This document shows positions 50,326 to 63,536 of a DNA stretch of 64,000 nucleotides, piece after piece. The notes beneath the pieces were generated by a model. It had not been told where the DNA came from and did not search any database. It worked only from the letters and a program-made list of their open reading frames with translations. The DNA is taken from positions 4,340,001 through 4,404,000 of the forward strand of contig NZ_RJJY01000001.1 in NCBI RefSeq assembly GCF_003751085.1, written 5' to 3'. Position 1 is the stretch's first letter. The number at the start of each line of letters is the position of its first letter. The DNA is from Micromonospora sp. Llam0 (lineage in GTDB: Bacteria > Actinomycetota > Actinomycetes > Mycobacteriales > Micromonosporaceae). The position numbers were made by a program, and so were the translations under genes.

Positions 50326-51084
50326 TCACCGGGCACCACCGTTGACGTACAGCGTCTGGCCGCTGACGTAGGACGCGTCGTCGCTGGCCAGGAAGGCGAT
50401 GACCGCGGCGATCTCGGCCGGCTGGCCGACCCGGCGCAGCGGCGTCCGCTCCGCGACCTGCCGGCGGTGCTCGTCCGGATCGACCCCGATCCGGGCGGCC
50501 ACCGCGGCGGTCATCGACGTCGCCACGAAGCCGGGTGCGACCGCGTTCACGTTGATGTCGTACGGCCCCAGCTCGATCGCCAGGGTGGCGGTGAGCCCCT
50601 GCACGCCGGCCTTGGCGGCGGCGTAGTTGACCTGGCCACGGTTGCCCAGCGCGGACCGGCTGCTCAGGTTGACGATCTTGCCGTAGCGGGCCGGCACCAT
50701 GTGCGGCTGCGCCGCCCGACAGCAGTGGAACATGCTGGACAGATTGGTGCGCAGCACCGCGTCCCAGTCGTCGGCCGGCATCCGGAACAGCAGGTTGTCC
50801 CGGGTGATCCCGGCGTTGTTGACCAGGATGTCGAGCCGCCCGTGGTCGGTCACCACCCGGTCGACCATCGCGTCGACGGCGACCGGGTCGGTCACGTCAC
50901 AGCCGACCGCGATCGCGCTGCCGCCGGCCGCGACGATCTCGTCGACCACCGGACCGGCCCGCTCGGCGGTCAGGTCGACCACCGCCACCGTGGCGCCCTC
51001 GGCGGCCAACCGCCGGGCGGTGGCGGCCCCGATACCCTGCGCGGCTCCGGTGACCAGGGCGACCCGGTCGGCGAATCTGTCCAT
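50326..51084 (-). CDS. Short-chain dehydrogenase/reductase (FabG-like)
   Basis: 252 residues, classical SDR: cofactor motif TGAAQGIG (12-19), NNAG in DILVNNAGITRDN, catalytic Ser in IVNLSSRSA and the YAAAK pair, and terminal VSGQTLYVNGGAR. FabG-like acetoacyl-type reductases have exactly this layout. The ATG at 51084 has a GAGGAG site 8 nt upstream; the open frame extends 34 codons further but is not family-like. Convergent with the GH43 gene. Confidence 0.93.
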   Translation of the reverse strand: MDRFADRVALVTGAAQGIGAATARRLAAEGATVAVVDLTAERAGPVVDEIVAAGGSAIAVGCDVTDPVAVDAMVDRVVTDHGRLDILVNNAGITRDNLLFRMPADDWDAVLRTNLSSMFHCCRAAQPHMVPARYGKIVNLSSRSALGNRGQVNYAAAKAGVQGLTATLAIELGPYDINVNAVAPGFVATSMTAAVAARIGVDPDEHRRQVAERTPLRRVGQPAEIAAVIAFLASDDASYVSGQTLYVNGGAR

Positions 51085-51182
51085 CGAAGCGACTCCTCGG
51101 CGCTGGGGGAACCGGCGGGGGGTGTTCGCCGGTGCGGACCCTCGGGTCGGCGCAGACCATTGTGCCGGTGCCGGAGGTCCGC

Positions 51183-52457
51183 TCACGGAGTGGGATCCCG
51201 GGCGTCGTAGTGGGCGAACGTCGGCTGGTGGCGGGCCAGCGCCGCCAGCACCGCCAGGCAGGCCAGGCCACCGGCGACCGCCGCGACCGCTTCACCAGTC
51301 AGCTGCGCGGTGGTGCCGAGCACCAACTGGCCCAGCTGCGGACCACCGGCGACCACCACGATGAACACCCCCTGCAGCCGACCGCGCAGCGCGTCCGGCG
51401 TCGCCGCCTGCAGGATCGTCATCCGGAACACCGAGCTGACCGCGTCCGCCGCGCCGGCCAGCAGCAGCACCGCCACCGCCGCCCAGAGCAGCGGATGCGC
51501 GCCACCGCCCGGCGCCGGCCCCGGCGCCGCCACCACGATCAGCCCGAACACGGTGATCGCCACCGCCCAGCCGGCCACCGACACCAGGACAGCCAGACCC
51601 TGCCGACGGACCGCACCCAGCGGCCCGGAGAGCAGACTCGCCGCCATGGTGCCGAGGGCGATGCCGGCGGTGAGCAGCCCCACCGTGGTGGCCCCGCCGC
51701 CGAGCGCGGTCGCGCCGATCGCCGGGAACAGCACCCGGGGCATGGCCAGCACCATCGCCGCCAGGTCGACCAGGAACGTCATCCGCACGTTCGGCCGGGT
51801 GCCGAGGAAGCGCAGGCCCTCCCAGACCGAGGCGAGCCCGGCCCGGCGGACCTCGCCCTCCGGTGGGATCGACGGCAACGCCACCAGGGTGGCCAGGGCC
51901 ACCGCCACCAACCCCACCTCGATCAGATAGGTCCCGGGGTAGCCCCACCAGCCGACCAGCACCCCGGCCAGCAGCGGACCCAGCGTGTGGGACACCCCCA
52001 TGGACAGGTTGGACAGGGCGTTAGCCGCCGGCAGCAGACCGATCGGCAGCAGCCTCGGCACGATCGCGGTCCGGGCCGGGTTGTTGATCGCGAACAGCCC
52101 GTTCTGCGCCGCGACCAGGCCGTACAGTAGCCCGACGCTGCCGACGTCGAACAGCGCCTGCCCGGTGAAACCCACCCCGACCAGCAACAGGCCGGTGGAG
52201 GTGGCGACCACCACCCGTCGCCGGTCGTACGCGTCGACCACCGCGCCGCCGTACAGGCCCAGCGCCACCAGCGGCACCAGCGCGAAGAACCCGACCAGGC
52301 CGACGTTGAACGTGGAGCCGGTGAGGTCGTAGACCTGCAGACCGACGGCCACCGTGGTCAGGCTGGTGCCGATGCCGGACAGCGAGGCACCGAGCCACAT
52401 TCGGCGGTACGGCGCGCTGGCCCGCAACGGGCCGAGGTCGATCAGGAGACTGGGCAC
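51183..52457 (-). CDS. MFS transporter (EntS-like)
   Basis: 424 residues, about twelve hydrophobic segments. The TM1 region YRRMWLGASLSGIGTSLTTV, then LVPLVALGLYGGAVVDAYDR, with the loop RLLPIGLLPAANALSNLSMG, matches the enterobactin-exporter-like MFS group. A tail of His/Asp residues follows. It is probably an exporter; its substrate is not readable. Confidence 0.92.
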   Translation of the reverse strand: MPSLLIDLGPLRASAPYRRMWLGASLSGIGTSLTTVAVGLQVYDLTGSTFNVGLVGFFALVPLVALGLYGGAVVDAYDRRRVVVATSTGLLLVGVGFTGQALFDVGSVGLLYGLVAAQNGLFAINNPARTAIVPRLLPIGLLPAANALSNLSMGVSHTLGPLLAGVLVGWWGYPGTYLIEVGLVAVALATLVALPSIPPEGEVRRAGLASVWEGLRFLGTRPNVRMTFLVDLAAMVLAMPRVLFPAIGATALGGGATTVGLLTAGIALGTMAASLLSGPLGAVRRQGLAVLVSVAGWAVAITVFGLIVVAAPGPAPGGGAHPLLWAAVAVLLLAGAADAVSSVFRMTILQAATPDALRGRLQGVFIVVVAGGPQLGQLVLGTTAQLTGEAVAAVAGGLACLAVLAALARHQPTFAHYDARDPTP

Positions 52458-52503
52458 AAGTGGATCATGCCCCGCGCCGCCGCCCGGAATGACGTGTGCC
52501 GGA

Positions 52504-52779
52504 TCACCCGCCGGCGACCGAGGGAATCACCTGCACCTGGGCGCCGGCCGGGACCGGGGTGTCCAGGCCGCCGCTGTGCCGATGGTCGGCACCGTCGACG
52601 TAGACGTTCACGTACCGCCGGATCTGGCCCTGCTCGTCGCGGATCCGGCGGGCGAGTCGCGGCCAGCGGCGGGTCACCTCGTCGAGGACCGCCCGCAGCG
52701 TGCCGTCGGCGTCGACGGTGAGCCGGGCCTGCCCACCGCTGTCCGCCCGCAGCGCGCCCGGCACCAGCAGCGTCACCAC
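52504..52779 (-). CDS. MoaD/ThiS family small sulfur carrier
   Basis: 91 residues, beta-grasp fold: VTLLVPGALRADSGGQARLT, then LRAVLDEVTRRWPRLARRI, and the C-terminal diglycine in IPSVAGG, which is the thiocarboxylation site. The start GTG lies one base after the stop of the BNR gene, so the two are coupled. This pair recurs in actinobacteria, with unknown role; a molybdopterin function is not implied by the neighbours. Confidence 0.85.
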   Translation of the reverse strand: MVTLLVPGALRADSGGQARLTVDADGTLRAVLDEVTRRWPRLARRIRDEQGQIRRYVNVYVDGADHRHSGGLDTPVPAGAQVQVIPSVAGG

Positions 52780-52780
52780 G

Positions 52781-53881
52781 TCACACCACCGCGGCCCGGA
52801 CACAGAGCACGTCGGGCAGACCGGTGGCGACCGGCTGCCAGGAGTCGCCCTCGTCACGGCTGGCGAACACGTCGCCGCTGCGGGTGCCGAAGTAGACCCC
52901 GGCGGTCGGCGCGTCGTCGGTGGTCAGCGCGTCGCGCAGCACCGCCGGATAGTACGGGTGCTGCGGCAGGCCGGCGGTGAGCGGCTGCCAGGTGGCACCG
53001 GCGTCGGCGGACCGGAACACCCGGCACCGGTCGTCGACCGGGAACCTCCGCGAGTCGGCGACCAGCGGGAACGTGTAGATCACCCCGGACCGGTGCGGGT
53101 GGGCGGCGATCGGGAAGCCGAAGTCGCTGGGCAGGCCGTCGGCGATCGACGACCAGGTGGTGCCGGCGTCGTCGGAGCGGTAGACACCGTGGTGGTTCTG
53201 TGCGTACAGCCGGTCCGGGTCGACGGCGTCCCGGGCCACCTTGTGCACGCACTGGCCGAACTCGGGCCACTCGTCGGGCAGGAAGTACGCGCGGATGCCG
53301 GTGTTGCCGGGTGCCCAGCTCGCCCCGGCGTCGGCGGAGCGGTAGACGCCGCCGGTGGACATGGCGACCAGCAGGGCCGCCGGGTCGCGCGGGTCGGGCA
53401 GGACGGTGTGGATCGCCTGGCCGCCGAAGCCGGCCTCCCACTGCGGCCGGTGCGGGTGCTCCCACAGCGGCCGGACCAGTTCGAAGCTGGCACCGCCGTC
53501 GGTCGACCGGAACAGCGCCGAGGGTTGGCTGCCGGCGTACACCACGTCGGGCTCGGCGGCCGACGCCGGTGCGAGCTGCCAGACCCGCTCCAGGGTGGCC
53601 CCGGTGTCGGCCGGGAAGGCGACCGGCGGCTGCTCCGGCTCGGACCAGGTGCGCCCGAGGTCGTCGCTGGTCGCGACGCTGGGCCCGTAGTGCGAACTGG
53701 CCACCGAGGCGAGCAGCCGGGGCGCCGCCCGGCGTTTGTCGATCGCCACCGCGTACACCGCCGTCATCGCGAAGTGCGGGCCGCTGACCTGCCAGCCGCG
53801 CCGGTCGTCGGTGCTGGTCGCGAGGAACAGACCCTTCTCCGTGCCGATCGCGAGCAGCGCCCCGGCATTCGGTGTCCCCAT
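52781..53881 (-). CDS. BNR/sialidase-like beta-propeller protein
   Basis: 366 residues of repeated propeller blades with Asp-box-like motifs (SDDLGRTW, STDGGASF, SADAGASW, SDDAGTTW, SADAGATW, SRDEGDSW), so six or more blades. There is no signal peptide and no sialidase catalytic Arg triad that I can see, so it is a cytoplasmic propeller of unknown function, often annotated exo-alpha-sialidase. A GGAGGGG site precedes the ATG. Coupled to the downstream MoaD-like gene. Confidence 0.85.
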   Translation of the reverse strand: MGTPNAGALLAIGTEKGLFLATSTDDRRGWQVSGPHFAMTAVYAVAIDKRRAAPRLLASVASSHYGPSVATSDDLGRTWSEPEQPPVAFPADTGATLERVWQLAPASAAEPDVVYAGSQPSALFRSTDGGASFELVRPLWEHPHRPQWEAGFGGQAIHTVLPDPRDPAALLVAMSTGGVYRSADAGASWAPGNTGIRAYFLPDEWPEFGQCVHKVARDAVDPDRLYAQNHHGVYRSDDAGTTWSSIADGLPSDFGFPIAAHPHRSGVIYTFPLVADSRRFPVDDRCRVFRSADAGATWQPLTAGLPQHPYYPAVLRDALTTDDAPTAGVYFGTRSGDVFASRDEGDSWQPVATGLPDVLCVRAAVV

Positions 53882-53995
53882 CGATCCCCTCCTGGTCACC
53901 TCTGGTCACCGGCCGGCGACGTCGCCGGCCCGAACCGGAGTATGCCGAGGCGGACCGACAATTCAGGTCAGGTCAGCGGGGTGGCGAGCACGGCG

Positions 53996-54526
53996 TCAGT
54001 CGGGATCGGTCGAGCGGGCGAAGCCGTACCGCTCGGCATGGTCGGGATCGGCCGGGTCGATCTGGCGCAGCCCTTCGTCGGCCAACCGCTTGTTGATCTC
54101 GTCGAGGTGGTCGCGGACCAGCCGGGCCTCCTCGCCGGTGGTCTTGCCGCGGTGCGGTTTGCCGGCGTGCTCCAACGTCGCGTAGTCGACCCGCTCGGCG
54201 GCCTTGCGGCCGGTTTTGGCCGGCTTGACCCGCTCGGCGGTACGCAGCAGCTGGGCCATCGGCACGTCGGTGGCGAGCGAGTCGAACTCGCTGGCGGTCA
54301 GTACCACCCGACGCGGTTCGCCGTCGCCCTGCCCGTCGTGGATCTCCACGACGGCGACGTCGAGCGCCGCGTCGTCGATGCTCTCCACCTCGTCCTGCCG
54401 GGCCTCCAGCCGCACCGGACCGGCGACCAGGTCGGGATGTTCGAGGACGACGATCCGCACCAGCTCGTCCGCCGAGTCCAGCACGGCACCACTGAAATCG
54501 GAGACGTACACCGTCTTCCTGCCCAT
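53996..54526 (-). CDS. Conserved hypothetical protein
   Basis: 176 residues, no signal peptide or membrane segment. An N-terminal beta-rich region (GRKTVYVSDFSGAVLDSADE) is followed by a Lys/Arg-rich middle (AERVKPAKTGRKAAERVDYA) and an acidic C-terminal helix (EEARLVRDHLDEINKRLADE). The N-terminal strand pattern and basic centre loosely resemble the Lsr2 type of nucleoid protein, but I cannot assign it. A GGGAGA site is upstream of the ATG. Confidence 0.7.
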   Translation of the reverse strand: MGRKTVYVSDFSGAVLDSADELVRIVVLEHPDLVAGPVRLEARQDEVESIDDAALDVAVVEIHDGQGDGEPRRVVLTASEFDSLATDVPMAQLLRTAERVKPAKTGRKAAERVDYATLEHAGKPHRGKTTGEEARLVRDHLDEINKRLADEGLRQIDPADPDHAERYGFARSTDPD

Positions 54527-54689
54527 GTCGAAACATCTCCCGTCGGTCCGGATGGCTGCCGGCGTCCGCTGGCGGCGGAGCCGGTCACCGAAGCTACCCG
54601 ACAGGTGTGCGAAGACCGCAACAGCCGGGCCACGGGTGTGTCCGACCGGGCCGGCTAGAATCACCCGGGTGCCCGGAGCGGGCCACGGG

Positions 54690-54695
54690 TAGGAT
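54690..54695 (+). promoter_or_regulatory. Candidate -10 element of the metH leader
   Basis: TAGGAT, ending 14 nt before the first paired base of the riboswitch-like leader, would place transcription start near 54702. No clear -35 is seen. Confidence 0.35.
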
Positions 54696-54701
54696 CACCA
54701 C

Positions 54702-54800
54702 AAGGTCGAGAGGCGCTGCGACGGGCCGCGAGAAGCCCGCCACGCTCGGCCACGATCACGGCCCCTGATCGGGCGTGACCACCAGACAAGGGCGCCTCCG
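54702..54800 (+). ncRNA. SAH-riboswitch-like leader of metH
   Basis: The leader folds in the pattern of S-adenosylhomocysteine riboswitches. GAGGCGC (54710-54716) pairs with GCGCCTC (54792-54798). GGGC (54723-54726) pairs with GCCC (54735-54738), forming a hairpin followed by CACGCTCGG, whose CTCG (54745-54748) can pair with CGAG (54707-54710). The GCGCTGCGACGG and CCGCCACGCTCGG segments resemble the conserved core of this class. It lies immediately upstream of methionine synthase, a known target that clears homocysteine from SAH. Family assignment is by eye only. Confidence 0.6.
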
Positions 54801-54821
54801 AGCTACCAGCGGAGGTGTCAG

Positions 54822-58520
<3,699 letters not shown>

Positions 58521-58547
58521 AACCGCGCCGCGCCGGCTGGGGAGGAA

Positions 58548-59438
58548 TCAGCCCGCAGCGGTGAGGTCCGAGCAGTCCGTCTCGTCCGGCAGCAGCGGGC
58601 GCAGGGTCACCGTCCACCGCTTACCCGCCGACGTCCACGGGGTGGCGGTGGTCGCGTCCGCCGCTGCGGAGCGCAGCTTCTCCAGCGCCTCCCCGGTGAC
58701 CGTCACGCAGCCGAGGTCGAGCGTCTCGGACAGCGGCTCGCCGGGCAGTTCCGGGCCGGGCCACGCCACCTCCGGCTGGCTGGCGTCGACGGTCTCGTCG
58801 ACCGCCACCCACGGCTCGGCGACCGCGGCGATCGCGTGCGCGACGTACGGCTCGGAGTCCTCCGGTGCCGCGCCGACCCCGCCGGACAGCTCGCTGAGCG
58901 AGTCGGCGAAGTCCCGCAGCTTGTCCCGGGCGGCGATCTGCTCGTCGGTCAGCCCGGCGTCACCGGAAGCGTCGTCGGACAACGCGTACACCTCGAGTTG
59001 CTCGACGCCGTTGTCGGTCAGCACGGTGAACCGGGTCGACGTCGCATCGGCCACCGGCGGCCGGCCCAGGTCCTGCTCGGTGCCGACCCCGGCGGCCAGC
59101 GCCTGCTTGACCAGCTCGTCGACCTGCTCCGCGCTGATCGTCTGGACCTGCAGGTTCGGCATGGCCGGACCGGGATAGACCAGGATGGTGGGGCCCTGGG
59201 TGATCACCCGGCCGTCGGCGTACACGCTGACCACCGGCAGCCGGGTCAGCAGCATCGACGGCATGGTGAAACCGCCGGTGTGGTCCACCCGTAGGACCAG
59301 CGTGTCGGCCGGCAGCGACGACCCGCCGGCGGTGCCGTCGGTGGACGAGTCGGTGCCCGGGTTCTGTCCGCACGCGGCGGTGAGCAGCAACAGGGAGGCG
59401 GCGGTGGCCGCCGCCCGTACGCCTCGAAAAATCGTCAT
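58548..59438 (-). CDS. Hypothetical lipoprotein
   Basis: 296 residues. Signal peptide with lipobox TAAC (Cys23), a Gly/Ser/Thr-rich spacer, then a soluble domain with TMPSMLLTRLPVVSVYADGR, the helix ISAEQVDELVKQALAAGVGT and a terminal region with two Cys (LDLGCVTVTG, DETDCSDLT) that could be disulfide-bonded. The family appears in other actinomycetes but has no assigned function to my knowledge. It is convergent with metH and lies downstream of the PAP2 gene on the same strand. Confidence 0.85.
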   Translation of the reverse strand: MTIFRGVRAAATAASLLLLTAACGQNPGTDSSTDGTAGGSSLPADTLVLRVDHTGGFTMPSMLLTRLPVVSVYADGRVITQGPTILVYPGPAMPNLQVQTISAEQVDELVKQALAAGVGTEQDLGRPPVADATSTRFTVLTDNGVEQLEVYALSDDASGDAGLTDEQIAARDKLRDFADSLSELSGGVGAAPEDSEPYVAHAIAAVAEPWVAVDETVDASQPEVAWPGPELPGEPLSETLDLGCVTVTGEALEKLRSAAADATTATPWTSAGKRWTVTLRPLLPDETDCSDLTAAG

Positions 59439-59476
59439 GTCTGCTGAGACGTCGCTCGATCCCGATCGGTTCCACC

Positions 59477-60394
59477 TCAACCGGTTCCGGTCCCGCCGGC
59501 CGGATCCGGGCCGGTGGACGCCGGGGCCGGTACGGCGTAGCCGGCGGTCCCCAGCACCAGGGCCATGGTGACCGCCGCCGTGCCGGCGATCCCCGCCGCG
59601 CTGCCCGCGTACGCCACGAACAGCCGCCGACGGCTCAGCGCCTCCAGCGGCAGCCCGGTCACCTGGTCGGTCACCGCCATCGCGGCCCCGGCCGCCGCCA
59701 GCAGTCCGACCCCGGCGAGCAGCAGCAGCGCCAGTGACATCGGGTGGTGTCCGCTCGGGCGCAGCTCGTCGTCCGGCGACCGGGCCAGCGTGAGCGCGAG
59801 CATCCCGGCCGCCGCCCACCCTCCGACGACCAGCAGCGCCGCCACCGCGTCGCTGGGCCGGTGCCAGCCGGCGGACAGGGTGGCCACCCCGGCGGCCGCC
59901 GCGTAGCCGGCACCGGCGAGGGCGCCGATGCCGCGCAGTGCCGCCGGCAGCACCAGGACCAGCGCCACCGCGACCGAGGCGGCGACCGTGGTGTGCCCGC
60001 TGGGCAGGCTGTTGGCCGGGTTCGCGTCGACCGGGTCGACCCCGATCGACGGCCGGGCGACGGCGTACTTGACCCACTGGGTGGTCAGGTTGGAGCCGGC
60101 GATCACCCCGGTGGCGACCACCGCCAGCAGCACCCGGCCCCGGATCAGCGCGATGAACCCGATCACCCCGGTGGCCAGGGCGAGCGAGGCCACCGACACC
60201 ACACCGAGCACCGTGCTCGCCGGCCCGTACGCCTCGTCCTGGCCGATCGAGTTGCCGGTCAGCGCGATGGTGTCCAGCCACTGGCCGCGCCAGGTCCGCA
60301 CGAAGACCCACCAGACCACGCCGAAGGCAGCGATCAGGCCGGCGGCCAGCAGAAGGCACCAGACGCCCAGGAGCACCGCGCCGCGACTGCGCAT
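59477..60394 (-). CDS. PAP2 family phosphatase
   Basis: 305 residues, about eight hydrophobic segments. The acid phosphatase motifs are VKYAVARP (KxxxxxxRP), SLPSGHTT (PSGH) and SAGWHRPSDAVA (SRxxxxxHxxxD-like, with the catalytic His-Asp pair). This predicts a membrane lipid-phosphate or undecaprenyl-pyrophosphate-type phosphatase with an extracytoplasmic active site. A C-terminal extension with extra membrane segments follows the third motif. Substrate undetermined. Confidence 0.9.
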   Translation of the reverse strand: MRSRGAVLLGVWCLLLAAGLIAAFGVVWWVFVRTWRGQWLDTIALTGNSIGQDEAYGPASTVLGVVSVASLALATGVIGFIALIRGRVLLAVVATGVIAGSNLTTQWVKYAVARPSIGVDPVDANPANSLPSGHTTVAASVAVALVLVLPAALRGIGALAGAGYAAAAGVATLSAGWHRPSDAVAALLVVGGWAAAGMLALTLARSPDDELRPSGHHPMSLALLLLAGVGLLAAAGAAMAVTDQVTGLPLEALSRRRLFVAYAGSAAGIAGTAAVTMALVLGTAGYAVPAPASTGPDPAGGTGTG

Positions 60395-60465
60395 GCCGTC
60401 ACGGTAGCCGCCCGGCCCGGCTCCCGCGCTCGGTCAGACCGTAGGAACCTCAGAGCGTCAGAACT

Positions 60466-61068
60466 TCAGAACCAACCAGTGAACCAGTTCCAGACGCTGA
60501 CCACCCATTCGGTCTGCCGCAGGTAGGCGAACCCGACGACGATCAGGTACGCCGCGGTGACCATGTGCGAAACGCGGGCACCGTGCCGGACCCGGCCCAG
60601 CTGGCGTTCCAGCACCACCCGGCCGATCACCCGGCACAGCGCGAACAGACCCGCCCCGACCAGCATCGTAAGCACGAAGGTCAGCACCGGGCTGGCCAGG
60701 TTCCCCCGGGCGGAGATGGCCCAGACCCCCCAACAGACGAAGGCGAACAGACCGCCCAGCGCGCTCCACTCGCCACCGCGACGCAGCTGGGCGAGCTGCT
60801 GGCTCAGCGATGGCCGGGGCGGTCGGATCCGGCCGTCCGACCAGCCGGGTCCGGCCTCGGACGGCCAGCCCGTGCCGGTCGGCTCGTGCGGTGCGGTGAA
60901 CTCGGCGGTCGGCGGCGGCCCGCCCCGACCGACCTGCGCCACTCCACGCCGGAAAAGGCCGACGACGCCCGGTGCCGTCGGCTGGTCCGCGCCCGGTGCG
61001 CCGGGAGCCGTACGCTGCGGCGGCACCTCCACGGTCCGCTCAGCCCAGGGTGTATGCCGATCTGCCAT
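60466..61068 (-). CDS. Membrane protein with disordered Pro-rich N-terminus
   Basis: 200 residues. A ~100-residue hydrophilic Pro/Gly/Thr-rich N-terminus is followed by a cluster of three to four hydrophobic segments: WSALGGLFAFVCWGVWAIS, LTFVLTMLVGAGLFALCRVI, and VTAAYLIVVGFAYLRQTEWV. A GGGGAGGAA site precedes the ATG. No domain recognised. Confidence 0.78.
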   Translation of the reverse strand: MADRHTPWAERTVEVPPQRTAPGAPGADQPTAPGVVGLFRRGVAQVGRGGPPPTAEFTAPHEPTGTGWPSEAGPGWSDGRIRPPRPSLSQQLAQLRRGGEWSALGGLFAFVCWGVWAISARGNLASPVLTFVLTMLVGAGLFALCRVIGRVVLERQLGRVRHGARVSHMVTAAYLIVVGFAYLRQTEWVVSVWNWFTGWF

Positions 61069-61182
61069 GTTTCCTCCCCACGGGTGCGGGCGGACCCCCG
61101 TACCATTTAGACGCTCACATCCGAGGGTAGCGAGCCGACAAATGGGTCGCCGACCCTGCCACCGATCGGTTAGACAGGGTGG

Positions 61183-62454
61183 ATGGATGCACTGCTTCCG
61201 ATCCGGGCCGGCGTGCCGCAGGACTTCGACCCAGTGATGGAGCTGCTGCTGGCGGCCTTCCACCAGAACCCGGACCCGGACCTGCACCACGTCGAGCAGG
61301 GCGTCTTCGAGCCGGACCGGTCGCTGGTGGTCACCGACGGCGACCGGGTGGTTGGGCACGCGGGGGCGTACACCAGGGAGTTGACCGTGCCCGGCGCGGT
61401 GCTGCCCGCCGCCCACGTCACCCTGGTCGCGGTCGCCCCGACCGACCGTCGGCGCGGGCTGCTGACCCGGCTGATGCACCGCCAGCTGCGCCAACTGCGC
61501 GACGGCGGCGAACCGGTCGCGGTGCTGTGGGCCAGCGAGGGCCGCATCTACCCGCGGTACGGCTACGGAATGGCCGCCCAGCGGCTGGAGCTGGATGTCG
61601 ACCTGCGGGAAACCCGGGTGCTCGACCCGGCCGGCCCTGGCGCGGGTGCCGACCCGTCCGCTGGCCCTGGCATCGGCCCTGGCGTCGGGTCGCTACGCGT
61701 CGGCGACCCCGGGCAGCTGCGGCCCGACCTGGCGGCGGTGTACGAGCGGCTGCGCCCCGGTCGCCCCGGCTGGTCCGGCCGAAACGACCGATGGTGGCGG
61801 TACGTGCTGGCCGACAGCCCGGCCCGCCAGTCCGGGCAGACCGCGCTGCGGGTGGTGCTGCACGACGGTCCGACCGGCCCGGACGGCTACGCCCTGTGGC
61901 GCACGGTCAGCGACTGGGACGCCCGTGGGCCGAAGGGCCGGGTACGGGTGATCGAGGCGGTGGCCGGCAGCGTCGACGCATACCGGGCCCTGTGGCGGTT
62001 CCTCACCGGCATCGACCTCAGCCGGGCGCTCTCCTTCCGGTTCGCGACGCTGGACGAGCCGCTGTTCCAGCTGGTCGACGAGCCCCGGCAACTCGGTGCC
62101 GCGCTCGCCGACAGCCTCTGGGTGCGGCTGGTCGACGTCGCGGCGGCACTGTCCGCCCGCCGGTACGCCGCCGGAGTCGACGTGGTGGTCGACGTCACCG
62201 ATCCGCTGCTGCCGGAGAACTCCGGCCGCTGGCGACTGACCGGCGACCGGGAACAGGCCCGCTGCGTACCCACCGACGAGCCGGCGGACCTGGCCTGCGG
62301 GGTGGCCGACCTGGCGGCGGTGTACCTGGGCGGCCCGTCGCTGCGGTCGCTGGCCGACGCCGGCCGGGTACGCGAGCTGCGCCACGGTGCGGTGGCCGAG
62401 GCCAACACCGCGTTCGGCTGGGACCGTGCCCCCGCCGGCATCGAGATCTTCTGA
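61183..62454 (+). CDS. GNAT N-acetyltransferase, Eis-like
   Basis: 423 residues, the Eis length and plan: an N-terminal GNAT domain with acetyl-CoA motif VAPTDRRRGLLTRLMHRQL and VLWASEGRIYPRYGYGMA, a second GNAT-like domain, and a C-terminal sterol-carrier-like region ending in the family's free aromatic carboxylate (GIEIF). A Gly/Pro-rich insertion (about residues 148-167) is unusual. Eis proteins acetylate aminoglycosides or proteins; the substrate here is unknown. Confidence 0.92.
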   Translation: MDALLPIRAGVPQDFDPVMELLLAAFHQNPDPDLHHVEQGVFEPDRSLVVTDGDRVVGHAGAYTRELTVPGAVLPAAHVTLVAVAPTDRRRGLLTRLMHRQLRQLRDGGEPVAVLWASEGRIYPRYGYGMAAQRLELDVDLRETRVLDPAGPGAGADPSAGPGIGPGVGSLRVGDPGQLRPDLAAVYERLRPGRPGWSGRNDRWWRYVLADSPARQSGQTALRVVLHDGPTGPDGYALWRTVSDWDARGPKGRVRVIEAVAGSVDAYRALWRFLTGIDLSRALSFRFATLDEPLFQLVDEPRQLGAALADSLWVRLVDVAAALSARRYAAGVDVVVDVTDPLLPENSGRWRLTGDREQARCVPTDEPADLACGVADLAAVYLGGPSLRSLADAGRVRELRHGAVAEANTAFGWDRAPAGIEIF

Positions 62455-62477
62455 GCCGGTCGCGGTACGGTCGGCGG

Positions 62478-62945
62478 ATGGCGGACTTCGAACGGCGCAG
62501 GCGACGGCACCGGCACGGCGCCCCGACGGAACGCCCCGACAGCGGACCAGCCAGCGCCAGCACCACCGAGGTGCACGACCCGGAACAGGACAGCACGCCG
62601 GAACAGGACAGCACGCCGGTGCCGGGGCCGCGCCCGCAGTCACCGGGGCCGCGTGCTCCGGAGCCGTCGCAGCGCGTCCCGGAGCCACCGCCGACGCACC
62701 GTCAGCGCCGGCAGCCGTCGGGCCGTTCCGCCGGCAGCGGGTCCGGCGGCGACGACCGGGACGCCGACCGTGGCCTGCGCGGACTGGTCGGTTCCGGCAC
62801 CTCGCAGGTCAGCATCTCCGCGGCGCTGCGGGCGCGGGACGCGTCCCGCCCCTGCGAGGACGACCTCGCCAGGGCCGAGGAGACCCTGACCATCGTCCGC
62901 CGACACTGGGTGCCCCGGGAGGAACTGCCCCGTCGGGAGCGGTGA
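62478..62945 (+). CDS. Hypothetical protein with disordered basic/Pro-rich N-terminus
   Basis: 155 residues. The first ~100 are low complexity (Arg/His start, a tandem PEQDST repeat, Pro/Ser/Gly). A compact C-terminal part (LRGLVGSGTSQVSISAALRA, then EDDLARAEETLTIVRRHWVP) is probably the conserved domain. Start ATG 23 nt after the Eis-like stop suggests cotranscription. Confidence 0.7.
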   Translation: MADFERRRRRHRHGAPTERPDSGPASASTTEVHDPEQDSTPEQDSTPVPGPRPQSPGPRAPEPSQRVPEPPPTHRQRRQPSGRSAGSGSGGDDRDADRGLRGLVGSGTSQVSISAALRARDASRPCEDDLARAEETLTIVRRHWVPREELPRRER

Positions 62946-63003
62946 ACCGGCCGGTCCCCCGCGACCCACCGGACACCGGAAGGTGCCGCCGCGGCGTCCC
63001 GGG

Positions 63004-63471
<468 letters not shown>

Positions 63472-63536
63472 ACCCGCAGTCTCTCAGCGCCGACAGGTAG
63501 GCCGTACAGCCGGGTCAGCCGGTCCCGCGTAACGGC

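Noticed and set aside
52781..53881. True sialidase
   Set aside because: Only Asp-box propeller repeats are visible; there is no catalytic Arg triad or signal peptide, so the enzyme name was not used.
62571..62612. Tandem GGAACAGGACAGCACGCC-type repeat
   Set aside because: It is a short in-frame repeat (PEQDST twice) in a disordered region of a hypothetical protein, not a mobile or regulatory element.
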